Positions 39,180 through 48,809 of a DNA stretch of 64,000 nt are shown piece by piece. Both the position numbers and the translations under genes were made by a program. This stretch comes from Pseudomonas akapageensis (GTDB lineage: Bacteria; Pseudomonadota; Gammaproteobacteria; Pseudomonadales; Pseudomonadaceae). Below the pieces are notes generated by a model. That model was not told where the DNA came from. It saw only the letters and a program-made list of their open reading frames with translations, and searched no databases. Position 1 is the stretch's first letter; each line of letters opens with the position of its first letter. The stretch is taken from positions 173,047 to 237,046 of the forward strand of contig NZ_VXCP01000010.1 of the NCBI RefSeq assembly GCF_011355085.1, written 5' to 3'.

Positions 39180-39457
39180 AAGCCCTCCCTGCAGCATGCC
39201 ACTACTGCTACTGCTGTCATCCCAGTTAACCAGCTTAACGAAAAGCCTGGAACCGGCCTGACGAGCGGTGCACATGCGCCTGGTCGAATGAAAAGCCATT
39301 GCCCGTCATAACTTTATGCGCACATGATCAAGTCAGCATAAACAGCTGGCAGGGTCTAGATTTACAGAAACCGACATTCAAATTGACACATGCAGTGTCG
39401 CGGCCTTGCCGAATATCTCGACCGGGCCAAAGGTTCTGATGCAGAAGGAGAAGTTGA

Positions 39458-40585
39458 ATGCCTTACGAACCGAATGAGTTCCTGTCCAGCCACTTCAAGA
39501 GTAACGGTATCGATCTCACCAGCAAGGTCGAAGAACACCTCAATCTGGTCGCCCCCAACAGCCCGAACCTGCCGCTGTATCGGGATATGGTGCTGACAGT
39601 CCTGCGCATGGCCCAGGACGACCGCAACCGCTGGAATGCCAAGATCACCCTGCAGGCACTACGCGAACTCGATCATGCCTTCCGCGTGCTCGAGCAGTAC
39701 AAGGGCCGCCGTAAAGTCACCGTCTTCGGTTCCGCCAGAACCCCGATCGAACACCCCATGTATGCACTGGCCAGGGAGCTCGGCGCCACCCTGGCGCGCT
39801 CGGACCTGATGGTGATTACCGGGGCCGGCGGCGGCATCATGGCAGCCGCCCACGAAGGTGCCGGGCTCGATCACAGCCTGGGTTTCAATATCACGCTTCC
39901 GTTCGAGCAACATGCCAATGCCACTGTCGATGGGACCGACAAGCTGTTGCCCTTCCACTTCTTCTTCACCCGCAAGCTGTTCTTCGTCAAGGAGGCCGAT
40001 GCCCTGGTACTTTGCCCAGGCGGTTTCGGCACGCTGGACGAAGGCCTGGAAGTATTGACGCTGATCCAGACCGGCAAAAGCCCGCTGGTGCCGGTGATAC
40101 TGCTCGATGCGCCGGGAGGCACTTTCTGGCAAGACGCACTGGATTTCATCCGCAAACAGCTGGAGGGCAACCATTACATCCTGCCCAGCGACATGAAACT
40201 GCTGAAGCTGGTCTACAGCGCCGATGAGGCGGTTGCAGAGATCAACCAGTTCTACAGCAACTATCACTCAAGCCGCTGGCTCAAGAATCTGTTCGTGATC
40301 CGCATGCATCACTCGCTCAACGAGTCGGCACTGGCGCATCTGCAAGAGGCGTTCAAGGATCTTTGCCTGAGTGGCAACTTCCACCAGCATGCCTACGCCG
40401 GCGAAGAACACGACGAACCGCAATTCAGTCACCTGGCCCGCCTGGCCTTCAGCTTCAATGCCCGGGACCAGGGTCGACTGCGCGAATTGGTCGATTACAT
40501 CAATCTGCAGGAAAACTGGGCCAAGCCATTGGCTCAACCGCTCACGCAACCCGCCCGCTCCCGCGAACCGCTCAAGGTGACCTGA
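39458..40585 (+). CDS. LOG-family (TIGR00730-like) nucleotide hydrolase-like protein
   Basis: 375 residues. The Rossmann-like core shows VTVFGSARTP, ITGAGGGIMAAAHEGA and the LOG signature PGGFGTLDEGLEVLTLIQTGK (about 187-207), i.e. PGGxGTxxE. Short LOG proteins are cytokinin-type phosphoribohydrolases and related to PpnN nucleosidases. This one has an extra N-terminal 80 residues and C-terminal 120 residues, so nucleotide 5'-monophosphate cleavage is plausible but the substrate is not clear. Stands alone between the RHH gene and recX. Confidence 0.88.
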   Translation: MPYEPNEFLSSHFKSNGIDLTSKVEEHLNLVAPNSPNLPLYRDMVLTVLRMAQDDRNRWNAKITLQALRELDHAFRVLEQYKGRRKVTVFGSARTPIEHPMYALARELGATLARSDLMVITGAGGGIMAAAHEGAGLDHSLGFNITLPFEQHANATVDGTDKLLPFHFFFTRKLFFVKEADALVLCPGGFGTLDEGLEVLTLIQTGKSPLVPVILLDAPGGTFWQDALDFIRKQLEGNHYILPSDMKLLKLVYSADEAVAEINQFYSNYHSSRWLKNLFVIRMHHSLNESALAHLQEAFKDLCLSGNFHQHAYAGEEHDEPQFSHLARLAFSFNARDQGRLRELVDYINLQENWAKPLAQPLTQPARSREPLKVT

Positions 40586-40643
40586 AGCCCGCATCGCAAT
40601 CGGCCTGACTGTCCACATGACTGGACGGGGCAGGCCAACAGCA

Positions 40644-41111
40644 TCAATCGTCCATGCCCCGGCCGCTCAACAAGCGGCCGATCATTTCCAGTGGGAAACC
40701 CCGGTAACTCAGGAAACGCGTTTGTTGCGCACGCTCGCGCTGATCCGTGGGCATATGCCCGGCGAACTTGCGTTGCCAGGTTTCAGTGAGTTGCGCCTGC
40801 CAGTCAAAACCGCATTCACGCAGGGCCTGTTCGATATCGCCGCGCTGCAAACCACGCTGCCCCAGCTCCTCGCGAATTCGCATCGGGCCGTAACCCGAAC
40901 GCGCGCGATAGTTGATGAAGCTTTCCAGGTAACGGGATTCACTCAGAAGCCCCTCGTCCGTCAGCCGGTCGAGCGCTTCGTCGATCAATTCAGGAGGGGC
41001 GCCGCGCTGACGCAACTTTCGCGTCAGCTCGACTCGACCGTGCTCGCGGCGCGCGAGCAGGTCCATGGCTGTACGCCGTACGGCGACAGGGGTATCGAGT
41101 ACGGCGGACAT
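40644..41111 (-). CDS. recX: Recombination regulator RecX
   Basis: Modulator of RecA filaments. 155 residues of three-helix repeats: [22 protein letters not shown], then [42 protein letters not shown], then [37 protein letters not shown]. It starts nine bases after recA and is surely in the same transcript. Confidence 0.95.
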   Translation of the reverse strand: MSAVLDTPVAVRRTAMDLLARREHGRVELTRKLRQRGAPPELIDEALDRLTDEGLLSESRYLESFINYRARSGYGPMRIREELGQRGLQRGDIEQALRECGFDWQAQLTETWQRKFAGHMPTDQRERAQQTRFLSYRGFPLEMIGRLLSGRGMDD

Positions 41112-41120
41112 GGGCAGAAA

Positions 41121-42185
41121 TCAGAAGTCGGCGTCGGCGTCGACCAGGTCGTCTTCCGAAGCCACTTCGACTACGGCTGCCTTGTTGGCGTCTGGGCCAC
41201 CAGTCAGCAGTTTGTCGCGGATCTGCTTCTCGAGGGTCGCGGCGATTTCCGGGTTGTCCTGCAGGAACTTGGCGGAGTTGGCCTTGCCCTGACCGATCTT
41301 GCTGCCCTGGTAGCTGTACCAGGCACCGGATTTCTCCAGCAGGCCGTGCTGAACGCCCAGGTCGATGATTTCACCGTTCAGGTAGATGCCCTTGCCGTAC
41401 AGGATCTGGAACTCGGCCTGACGGAATGGCGGTGCCACCTTGTTCTTGACGATCTTGACGCGGGTTTCGCTACCCACGACCTCATCACCCTCTTTCACCG
41501 CGCCAGTGCGACGGATATCCAGACGGACCGAGGCGTAGAACTTCAGCGCGTTACCACCGGTGGTGGTTTCCGGGCTGCCGAACATCACGCCGATCTTCAT
41601 GCGGATCTGGTTGATGAAGATCACCAGGCAGTTGGCGTTCTTGATGTTACCGGTGATTTTACGCAGTGCCTGGGACATCAGGCGGGCTTGCAGACCTACG
41701 TGCATGTCACCCATTTCGCCTTCGATCTCGGCCTTCGGCACGAGTGCGGCAACGGAGTCGACGATGATCACATCCACGGCATTGGAGCGCACCAGCATGT
41801 CGGTGATTTCCAGCGCCTGTTCACCGGTGTCCGGCTGGGAAACCAGCAGGTCATCGACGTTCACGCCCAGTTTGCCGGCGTATTCAGGATCAAGTGCGTG
41901 CTCGGCGTCGACGAAGGCGCAGGTTGCACCCGACTTCTGGGCCTGGGCGATCACGGACAGGGTCAGCGTGGTTTTACCCGAGGATTCCGGGCCGTAGATC
42001 TCGACGATACGACCTTTTGGCAAGCCACCGATGCCCAGCGCGATATCCAGCCCGAGCGAACCGGTGGAAATGGCAGGGATGGCCTGGCGCTCGTGGTCGC
42101 CCATGCGCATGACCGCGCCTTTACCGAATTGACGTTCGATCTGACCCAGGGCCGCAGCCAAGGCACGCTTCTTGTTGTCGTCCAT
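41121..42185 (-). CDS. recA: Recombinase RecA
   Basis: Strand-exchange and SOS co-protease protein. The ATG at 42185 (GAGGA upstream) gives 354 residues starting [30 protein letters not shown]. Walker [10 protein letters not shown], Walker [13 protein letters not shown], loop L2 region [36 protein letters not shown], and an acidic C-terminus ([10 protein letters not shown]). Followed by recX. A LexA-type box lies about 45 bases upstream. Confidence 0.99.
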   Translation of the reverse strand: MDDNKKRALAAALGQIERQFGKGAVMRMGDHERQAIPAISTGSLGLDIALGIGGLPKGRIVEIYGPESSGKTTLTLSVIAQAQKSGATCAFVDAEHALDPEYAGKLGVNVDDLLVSQPDTGEQALEITDMLVRSNAVDVIIVDSVAALVPKAEIEGEMGDMHVGLQARLMSQALRKITGNIKNANCLVIFINQIRMKIGVMFGSPETTTGGNALKFYASVRLDIRRTGAVKEGDEVVGSETRVKIVKNKVAPPFRQAEFQILYGKGIYLNGEIIDLGVQHGLLEKSGAWYSYQGSKIGQGKANSAKFLQDNPEIAATLEKQIRDKLLTGGPDANKAAVVEVASEDDLVDADADF

Positions 42186-42227
42186 TGAAGTCCTCACGTA
42201 ATCAATAAGGCCTGACGGCCTGAACAC

Positions 42228-42243
42228 CTGTATAAGTAGCCAG
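42228..42243. promoter_or_regulatory. LexA (SOS) box upstream of recA
   Basis: CTGTATAAGTAGCCAG fits CTGT-N8-ACAG with one mismatch, the right place for the repressor site of recA. Confidence 0.75.
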
Positions 42244-42270
42244 TATTATTCCACAGGGTTCGCCCCACGC

Positions 42271-42771
42271 CTACCCCCGATTCGCGATTTCTCCTGCTGC
42301 AAGGTGTAACAGCCCCTCTAGCGCGGCCTTGACCGTTTGTCGGCGGACTTCATCGCGGTCGCCGGGGAAGAACCGGCGCACACTGGTGACCTGCTCGCCG
42401 GCAGCGAAAGCCAGCCATACCGTGCCCACCGGTTTTTCCACCGAACCACCGTCGGGCCCGGCGACGCCACTGACGGCCACGGCAAAGCGTGCCCTGGCGT
42501 TGACCTGTGCGCCACGCACCATGGCCTCGACCACCTCGCGGCTGACCGCGCCGACCTGCTCGAACAGTTCACCCGGCACCTGCAGCTGCAAGGTCTTCTG
42601 AGCATTGGAATAGGTGACGTAACCGGCTTCGAACCAGGCCGAACTGCCGGGGATGCGCGTGATCGCCTCGGCGATGCCGCCGCCGGTGCAGGACTCGGCG
42701 GTGGTGACATGGGCATTGAGGGTACGCAGGCGCTCGCCAAGGGTCGCGGCGAGCTGAGTTATCGAGTCCAT
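42271..42771 (-). CDS. pncC: CinA C-terminal-type nicotinamide-nucleotide amidase
   Basis: Stand-alone CinA C-terminal domain (166 residues) of the PncC type, which deamidates NMN in NAD recycling. Conserved segments: TAESCTGGGIAEAITRIPGSSAWFEAGYVTYSNAQK (about 24-59), GAVSREVVEAMVRGA, AVAVSGVAGPDGGSVEKPVGTVWLAF. It is the usual upstream neighbour of recA in pseudomonads, here 85 bases away on the same strand. Confidence 0.93.
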   Translation of the reverse strand: MDSITQLAATLGERLRTLNAHVTTAESCTGGGIAEAITRIPGSSAWFEAGYVTYSNAQKTLQLQVPGELFEQVGAVSREVVEAMVRGAQVNARARFAVAVSGVAGPDGGSVEKPVGTVWLAFAAGEQVTSVRRFFPGDRDEVRRQTVKAALEGLLHLAAGEIANRG

Positions 42772-42834
42772 GCAGAAGCTCCAGAGGCAAATTTACCGTA
42801 CACGAGCAAAACGCTGTCGCCAGCCGTCAGCCGC

Positions 42835-43524
42835 TCAAACCTCGATCAAATGCTTGAGCGGGTGATACCCCGCCTTGAGCGTCGCCGCCACATCGAGAAT
42901 TGCCTTCTCGATGCCATTGAGGTGCAGGCAGGTCAACTCGATGGCAGCCCCCTGGTTACCCGCCTCGATGTACTCGATCAGACGCAAGTGCTCGTTGTCA
43001 CGGCAGGCATCGTGGCGGCCGTCATCGAAGGCGGCCGCATACAGCGATGCCCGGGAGATCAGCTTGCGGAACCAGTCGAGCAGGATCGGGTTGTTCAGGG
43101 TTTCGGCCAGCTTGATATGGAATTCGCCAAGCAGGTGGATCAAGCGCTGGTGGTCGCCATTGCGCGCCGCTTCGTCTTCGAGCAACAGGTGGTCGCGCAA
43201 GTCGCGGGTGGCCGCCGAGTCGCGGCGCCGGCACAGCTCGCTGACGATGCCGATCTCGACCAGGCGCCTGGATTCGAACAGCGAGCGGATCTCTTCGTCG
43301 CTGGGCAATGACACCCACGCCCCCTTGTTCGGTTCGGTCGACACCAACCCGTCCGCTTCCAGTTGCTTGAGCGCCGCGCGGACCGACGTCCGGCTGACAC
43401 TGAAAAGTTCTGCCAGCGAGGTCTCGCCCAGTTTCATTCCCGGACGCAGGGTGCGCTTGCTGATCGCCTCGTAGACCCCTTGGTAGACGCGGTCGACTGT
43501 GGTTTCCAGTTTTTTATCAGTCAT
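42835..43524 (-). CDS. GntR/FCD-family transcriptional regulator
   Basis: 229 residues: N-terminal winged helix (YEAISKRTLRPGMKLGETSLAELFSVSRTSVRAALKQLEADGLVSTEPNKGAWVS, about 18-72) and an FCD ligand domain (about 82-220) whose probable metal-binding His lie in LLGEFHIKL, NEHLRLIE and CLHLNGIE. Divergent from the ABC transporter/amidohydrolase unit that starts at 43666 and very probably its local regulator. Ligand unknown. Confidence 0.92.
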   Translation of the reverse strand: MTDKKLETTVDRVYQGVYEAISKRTLRPGMKLGETSLAELFSVSRTSVRAALKQLEADGLVSTEPNKGAWVSLPSDEEIRSLFESRRLVEIGIVSELCRRRDSAATRDLRDHLLLEDEAARNGDHQRLIHLLGEFHIKLAETLNNPILLDWFRKLISRASLYAAAFDDGRHDACRDNEHLRLIEYIEAGNQGAAIELTCLHLNGIEKAILDVAATLKAGYHPLKHLIEV

Positions 43525-43620
43525 TCAGAACTCCTTGCTTGCAGTGCAACCGGGGCCTGTGGCGCAAAGCAGCCATCGTAAAAGCAGGTTGCACAGCCAG
43601 AATAATCCGGGTATTTCTAG

Positions 43621-43645
43621 ATTGCATCCAAAACATGCATACAAT
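43621..43645. promoter_or_regulatory. Candidate GntR operator
   Basis: In the 141-base divergent gap, ATTGCAT at 43621 and ATGCATACAAT ending at 43645 form an interrupted inverted repeat around ATGCAT. The position, 20-45 bases before the ABC ATPase start, suits a repressor site. Pattern only. Confidence 0.4.
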
Positions 43646-43665
43646 AAAAAGAGGAATGCACCATT

Positions 43666-44754
43666 ATGGAACACAGAGCTTCAGTTGAAGTGCAGTGCGT
43701 TTCAAAGCGCTACACCGATGACCCTGACGTGGCCCCGGCACTGGACGAGGTCTCGGTCAACATCGCACACAACGAATTCTTTACCTTATTGGGCCCCTCG
43801 GGGTGCGGCAAGACCACCTTGCTGCGCACCATCGCCGGTTTTGAACATGTCACCAGCGGCGAAATCCGCATCGGCGGGCAACGGGTCAACGATCTGCCTC
43901 CGTTCAAGCGCCGAGTCAACACCGTATTCCAAAGCTATGCCCTGTTTCCGCACATGACCGTAGCCGAGAATATCGCCTTCGGCCTGGAGATGCAGGGGCT
44001 TGAGCGCAAAGCCATTCCGGCACGGGTCAAAGAGATGCTCGCGCTGGTGCAGATGGAACACCTGGCCCGGCGCAAGCCGGCTGAATTGTCCGGCGGCCAG
44101 CAGCAGCGCGTTGCCCTGGCCCGCGCCCTGGCGCCCAGGCCGGACGTGCTGTTGCTCGACGAGCCATTGTCGGCGCTGGACCTCAAGCTGCGCAAGGAGA
44201 TGCAGGTCGAGCTCAAGCGCGTGCAGCAAGAGGCTGGCATCACCTTCATCTTCGTGACCCATGACCAGGAAGAGGCACTGACCCTGTCCGACCGCATCGC
44301 GGTGATGTCCAGCGGCAAGATCCTGCAGATCGGTGGCCCGAACGACATCTATGAACGGCCACAGCATCCGTTTGTCGCCCACTTCATCGGCGATATCAAC
44401 CTCCTCCCCGGCGACCTCAGGCGTGGCCATGACAACCAGAGCCTGTTCCGACCTACCGGCTTGAATGTGGACATCCCCTGCCATCCACACCCCCGGTTCG
44501 GCAGCGCCCCGGTACAGCTTGCCTTCCGCCCCGAACGCTCGAAGCTGGTCGACCCTTCGCAGCCCCATCACCTGCGCGCGGTGATCGAGGCGGTGCTGTA
44601 TGTCGGTACCGCGACGCTCTATCAATGCCGGCTGAGCAACAACGCGAAGGTCATGCTGCGCGAGAGCAATGAAGGCCTCAATGGTGCCCGCACGGTCGGC
44701 GAGTCGGTTGCGGTCCATCTGCCACCCCATGCCTGCCTGTTGATGGAGGCCTGA
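43666..44754 (+). CDS. Pot-type ABC transporter ATP-binding protein
   Basis: 362 residues, PotA-like. Walker A GPSGCGKTT (about 43-51), Q-loop in TVFQSYALFPHMTVAENIAFGLEM, signature LSGGQQQR, Walker B LLLDEPLSALD, H-loop FIFVTHDQEEAL, and a C-terminal TOBE domain (from about 265). First gene of the putative catabolic operon. The short gap to the permease gene indicates coupling. Sequence class suggests polyamine, putrescine or similar organic cations as cargo. Confidence 0.93.
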   Translation: MEHRASVEVQCVSKRYTDDPDVAPALDEVSVNIAHNEFFTLLGPSGCGKTTLLRTIAGFEHVTSGEIRIGGQRVNDLPPFKRRVNTVFQSYALFPHMTVAENIAFGLEMQGLERKAIPARVKEMLALVQMEHLARRKPAELSGGQQQRVALARALAPRPDVLLLDEPLSALDLKLRKEMQVELKRVQQEAGITFIFVTHDQEEALTLSDRIAVMSSGKILQIGGPNDIYERPQHPFVAHFIGDINLLPGDLRRGHDNQSLFRPTGLNVDIPCHPHPRFGSAPVQLAFRPERSKLVDPSQPHHLRAVIEAVLYVGTATLYQCRLSNNAKVMLRESNEGLNGARTVGESVAVHLPPHACLLMEA

Positions 44755-44755
44755 G

Positions 44756-45673
44756 ATGAGCGTGAGCACTCAATCACCGGCCATGAGCCGCCTGCTGCTG
44801 TTGAGCCCGGTCGTGCTGACGTTGTTGGCATTGATCGCGATTCCGCTGGGGATCATGGGCTACATCAGCCTGCTGCCGCGCAACCTCTACGGCGGCGTCG
44901 ACTGGCAGGCCGACTGGCAGCTGCAAAGCTACGTGAAACTGTTCTTCCAGGAAGGCTTCGACGGCGAGCTGGAGCTCAACTGGGTCTATGCCCAGGCGCT
45001 GCTGCGCTCGGTGGCCCAGGCCGGCGGCACCACCCTGCTGTGCTTCGTATTCGGCTTCCCGGTGGCACTGTGGATGACCGGCCTGGCGCCTCGCCAGCGC
45101 AGCCTGATGGTGTTGCTGATCACCATTCCGTTCTGGACCAACCTGCTGATCCGCAACTACGCCTGGCTGATCATCCTGCGCGAACAGGGCTGGATCGCGC
45201 AGAGCATCAACGCCCTGCTGCCCCAGGCCGGTGGCATCACGCTGCTGTACAACGATTTCGCGGTCAGCGTGGGCCTGGTCTACAGCTTCCTGCCGTTCAT
45301 GATCCTGCCCATCTACTCGACCCTGGAAAAGCTGGACTGGCGCCTGGTGGAAGCCGCCTACGACCTGGGCGCCAACCGCTGGAAAGCCTTGCGCCGGGTG
45401 ATCCTGCCGCTGTCGATGCCGGGTGTGATCGCCGGGGCCTTGCTGGTCTTCGTCCCGAGCCTGGGAGCCTTCATCACGCCCGCCATTCTCGGTGGCGGCA
45501 AGACGCTGATGATCGGCAACCTGATCCAGCAGCAGTTCGGTACGGCGCGCAACTGGCCGCTGGGCAGTTCGCTGTCATTCCTGCTGCTCGGCATCCTGAT
45601 GCTGGCCCTGGTGCTGTACGCCCTTTATAGCCGCAAGACGGCCAAAACCATTCGCCGGGGAGCTGCCGCATGA
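44756..45673 (+). CDS. ABC transporter permease (PotB-like)
   Basis: 305 residues with six membrane helices. The binding-protein-dependent transport signature (EAA loop) reads EAAYDLGANRWKALRRVILPLSMPGVIAGALL (about 200-231). It begins one base after the ATPase stop and overlaps the next permease by four bases, so the subunits are made together. Confidence 0.94.
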   Translation: MSVSTQSPAMSRLLLLSPVVLTLLALIAIPLGIMGYISLLPRNLYGGVDWQADWQLQSYVKLFFQEGFDGELELNWVYAQALLRSVAQAGGTTLLCFVFGFPVALWMTGLAPRQRSLMVLLITIPFWTNLLIRNYAWLIILREQGWIAQSINALLPQAGGITLLYNDFAVSVGLVYSFLPFMILPIYSTLEKLDWRLVEAAYDLGANRWKALRRVILPLSMPGVIAGALLVFVPSLGAFITPAILGGGKTLMIGNLIQQQFGTARNWPLGSSLSFLLLGILMLALVLYALYSRKTAKTIRRGAAA

Positions 45674-46464
45674 TTGCCCTGCACCTGAAGAAACTGCCCC
45701 TGACCCGCGAAACCAGCCTGCTGATCCTGGCCTACCTGTACCTGCCGATCTTCGTGCTGATCGCCTACAGCTTCAACGCCAACCGCTCGGCCACGGTCTG
45801 GACCGAGTTCTCGTTCGCCTGGTACGCGCGCATCCTGGCCAACCCGTCGATCCAGACGGCGGCGTTGAATTCGATCATCGTCGCCGGCATCGCCACGGTG
45901 TGCGCCACCCTGATCGCCCTGCTCGCGGCGCTGGCCACCTACCGGCCGTTCTATGGGCAGAAGATGGTCGAGGGCGGTATCAACCTGCCGTTGATCCTGC
46001 CGGAGATCGTCACGGCCGTGGCCACCCTGCTGCTGTTCATGGCCCTGGGGATCAAGCTGGGCCTGTTGACGGTGATCGTTGCCCATATCGGCTTCTGCAT
46101 TCCCTTCGCCTACCTGCCGATCCGCGCACGGCTCAACGATCTGGACAAGAGCCTGCTGGAAGCCGCCAACGACCTGTATGCCAACCCCTGGCAGTGCTTT
46201 CGCCGGGTGACCTTGCCGCTGTTGTGGCCAGCAGTACTGTCCGGCGCCGTTCTGGCCTTCGTGGTCAGCCTGGATGATTTCATCATGACCTTCTTCGTCG
46301 CCGGGCCCGGCTCGACCACCCTGCCGGTCTACATTTTTTCGGCGATCAAGTCCGGGGTAACTCCCGAAATCAACGCCATCTCGACCCTGATGCTGGTGAT
46401 TTCCATCGTGCTGGTCGTGCTGTCCTTCTGGCTGGGACAGCGCGGCAAGGCGCAGACCCGTTGA
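45670..46464 (+). CDS. ABC transporter permease (PotC-like)
   Basis: 264 residues with six membrane helices and the EAA loop EAANDLYANPWQCFRRVTLPLLWPAVLSGAVLAF (about 157-190), typical of the PotC partner. Starts within the end of the first permease gene (four-base overlap). Confidence 0.94.
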   Translation: MIALHLKKLPLTRETSLLILAYLYLPIFVLIAYSFNANRSATVWTEFSFAWYARILANPSIQTAALNSIIVAGIATVCATLIALLAALATYRPFYGQKMVEGGINLPLILPEIVTAVATLLLFMALGIKLGLLTVIVAHIGFCIPFAYLPIRARLNDLDKSLLEAANDLYANPWQCFRRVTLPLLWPAVLSGAVLAFVVSLDDFIMTFFVAGPGSTTLPVYIFSAIKSGVTPEINAISTLMLVISIVLVVLSFWLGQRGKAQTR

Positions 46465-46507
46465 AACCTGAAACCCTCACCCTTCAATTGCTGTGGAGTG
46501 CAAGACC

Positions 46508-47560
46508 ATGATGTTGAAAGCCCTGCGTTACGGTATCGCCGGCTTCACCCTGAGTTGTCTGACTTCCCTCTGCGCCCAGGCGCAGGAGCCCAAGGAGCTG
46601 TTCTTCTACAACTGGACCGACTATTACCCGGTCGAGTTGCTCGCCAAGTTCGAAAAGGAGACCGGGATCAAGGTCACCATGGACGGCTACGACAGCAACG
46701 AGACCCTGCTGGCCAAGCTGCAGGCCGGCGGTGCGGCCTATGACGTGATCGTGCCGTCCCAGTCGATCATGCGCACCCTGATCGAGCAGAACCTGTTGCT
46801 GGAAATCGATGCACCGACGCTCGCCAACTTCAAGAACGTCAAAGCGGCCTTCCGCGATCCATCCTTCGACCCGGGCCGCAAGTTCTCTGCGCCCTACCTC
46901 TGGGGTTCGACGGGCTTTTCCTATGACAGCGCCCGCGTACCCGGCGGCAAGCTGGACGACTCCTGGAAAGAGTTCTTCGAGCCTCGCCCCGAAGTCAGCG
47001 GTCAACTCGCCGCCCTGGACACTTCCAGCAGCGTGATCAATGCCGCCAGCCACTATCTGGGCGTGGACGAGTGCAGTGAAAACCCGCAGGACGCCAAGCG
47101 CATCCTCGAATTGCTGCAGAAACAGAAACCCCACCTGAAGATGTACAGCTCCGACAACACCGTGGACCGCATGGCCTCCGGCGAAGTGATCATGATGCAG
47201 AACTGGAACGGCTCGACCGCCCGCGCGACCCTGCAGAAGAGCACCATCAAGTACGTCTACCCGCGTGAAGGGCTGGCCATGTTCCAGGACAACTTCGCCG
47301 TGCCGAAAAGCGCGCCGCACCCGGACAACGCGAAAGTGTTCATCGACTGGATGATGAAGCCGGAAAACGCCGCCGCCGTCTCCAACGCCATCGCCTACGC
47401 CAACGGCATCGAAAGCGACAAGCTGCTCGACCCCAAGTGGAAGGTCATGGACGCCATCAACATGCCCGAAGAGTTCGCCTCGCGCCTGCGTCCGGAAAAG
47501 GAATGCAGCAACAAGGCGCGCGAACTGCAGGACCGCATCTGGTCCAAGCTCAAGGGCTGA
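46508..47560 (+). CDS. PotD-like periplasmic solute-binding protein
   Basis: 350 residues from the ATG at 46508 (GGAG upstream), signal peptide about 1-25 (ending AQA). The fold and landmarks follow PotD: ELFFYNWTDYYPVELLAKFEKETGIKVTMDGYDSNETLLAKL, YDVIVPSQSIMRTLI, QNWNGSTARA and MFQDNFAVPKSAPHPDNAKVF. By eye against PotD, the Asp of FxxD in the last motif is kept, but an acidic residue of the polyamine pocket appears replaced (DTSSSV in place of an Asp/Glu pair) and an aromatic in the first pocket is changed. The ligand may therefore differ from spermidine. Fourth gene of the operon. Confidence 0.92.
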   Translation: MMLKALRYGIAGFTLSCLTSLCAQAQEPKELFFYNWTDYYPVELLAKFEKETGIKVTMDGYDSNETLLAKLQAGGAAYDVIVPSQSIMRTLIEQNLLLEIDAPTLANFKNVKAAFRDPSFDPGRKFSAPYLWGSTGFSYDSARVPGGKLDDSWKEFFEPRPEVSGQLAALDTSSSVINAASHYLGVDECSENPQDAKRILELLQKQKPHLKMYSSDNTVDRMASGEVIMMQNWNGSTARATLQKSTIKYVYPREGLAMFQDNFAVPKSAPHPDNAKVFIDWMMKPENAAAVSNAIAYANGIESDKLLDPKWKVMDAINMPEEFASRLRPEKECSNKARELQDRIWSKLKG

Positions 47561-47612
47561 TTCGAAACCCGGCCGTCGCTGACGGCCGCTTCCCTGTTTG
47601 TAGAGGATTGCC

Positions 47613-48809
47613 ATGAATGATTCATGCTGGCTGCGCAACGTTCGCCCTTATGGCGGCGCAGCCGAGGACATACGCATCGAAGCCGGTCGAATTGCCGAGC
47701 GCCGGCCGGCCATCGCTTCCCCCCTCGCGGCAGGCGACATCGATGGCCGCAACCAGGTGCTGACACCGGCGCTGGTAGAGAGCCACGTTCACCTGGACAA
47801 GACCCTGTGGGGCCAGCCGTGGCGAAGCAACAGCGCCGGGCCGACACTCAAGGACTACATTGCCAATGAGCGCCAGGTACTGCGCGAAATCGACACCCCT
47901 ATTGCCCAAAGGGCCGGTGCCTTGCTGGAAAACTGCATCGCACGCGGTTCGCTGCGCATGCGCTGTCACGTGGATATCGACCCGGAGTTCGGCCTGCGTC
48001 ATGTCGAGGCCATGCTGCAGTTGCGCGAACGCTACCGCGATCTGATCGATTTGCAGTTGGTGGTTTTCCCGCAGACCGGCCTGATCAGTCGTCCCGGCAC
48101 TGCCGAGCTGATGCGCGAGGCCATGGGCCTGGGCGTGGAAAACGTCGGCGGCCTGGACCCCTGCGGCATCGACAACGACCCCATCGCCCAGCTCGACTTT
48201 GTCTTCGACCTGGCGCGGGAACACAATCGGGGCATCGACATCCACCTGCACGATAAAGGCGAACTCGGGCTCTGGCAGATCGCCCTGATCGCCGACTACA
48301 CCGAACGCTTCCAGCGTCAGGGCCGGGTCATGATCAGCCACGCCTATTGCCTGGGCATGGAGCCCTGGGCACGGGTCCTGCCACTGGCCGAACGCCTGGC
48401 CGCCCTGGGAATCTCCTTGATGAGTTCGGCGCCGGCCGATTGCCCGATCCCGCCCTTCCTCGCCTTGCAACAGGCCGGGGTCAACCTGTGCCTGGGCTCG
48501 GACGGCATTCGCGATGCCTGGTCGCCGATGGGCAACGGCGACATGCTCGAACGCGCCATGCTCCTGGCCTTTCGCTTCGACCTGAACAAGGATGAGCAAC
48601 TGGCCGCGGCCTTCGATGCAGCCACCGTGAACGGTGCCCGCGCCCTGGGCCTGGACGACTACGGCCTGGCCGTCGGACAACCTGCCGACTTTCTCCTGCT
48701 TCCCGTCCAGACCCTGGGTGAAGCCGTGGTCGCGCGGCCGCAGCGCCAGGTTTATCGCGCTGGCAAACTGATCGCCGAGCATGGCCGCCTGCTGGAAAGC
48801 CGCTTGTGA
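47613..48809 (+). CDS. Cytosine-deaminase-like amidohydrolase
   Basis: 398 residues, amidohydrolase superfamily. Metal ligands: HVH (58, 60) in PALVESHVHLDK, His 211/213 and Glu 217 in IHLHDKGELG, His 243 in SHAYCLG, and Asp 297 in LGSDGIRDAW. This spacing resembles CodA-type deaminases (HxH, H...E, H, D), which hydrolyse cyclic amidines or amides. Encoded directly after a Pot-like importer and overlapping the next amidohydrolase by four bases. The substrate is probably a nitrogen heterocycle or related compound, inferred only. Confidence 0.88.
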   Translation: MNDSCWLRNVRPYGGAAEDIRIEAGRIAERRPAIASPLAAGDIDGRNQVLTPALVESHVHLDKTLWGQPWRSNSAGPTLKDYIANERQVLREIDTPIAQRAGALLENCIARGSLRMRCHVDIDPEFGLRHVEAMLQLRERYRDLIDLQLVVFPQTGLISRPGTAELMREAMGLGVENVGGLDPCGIDNDPIAQLDFVFDLAREHNRGIDIHLHDKGELGLWQIALIADYTERFQRQGRVMISHAYCLGMEPWARVLPLAERLAALGISLMSSAPADCPIPPFLALQQAGVNLCLGSDGIRDAWSPMGNGDMLERAMLLAFRFDLNKDEQLAAAFDAATVNGARALGLDDYGLAVGQPADFLLLPVQTLGEAVVARPQRQVYRAGKLIAEHGRLLESRL

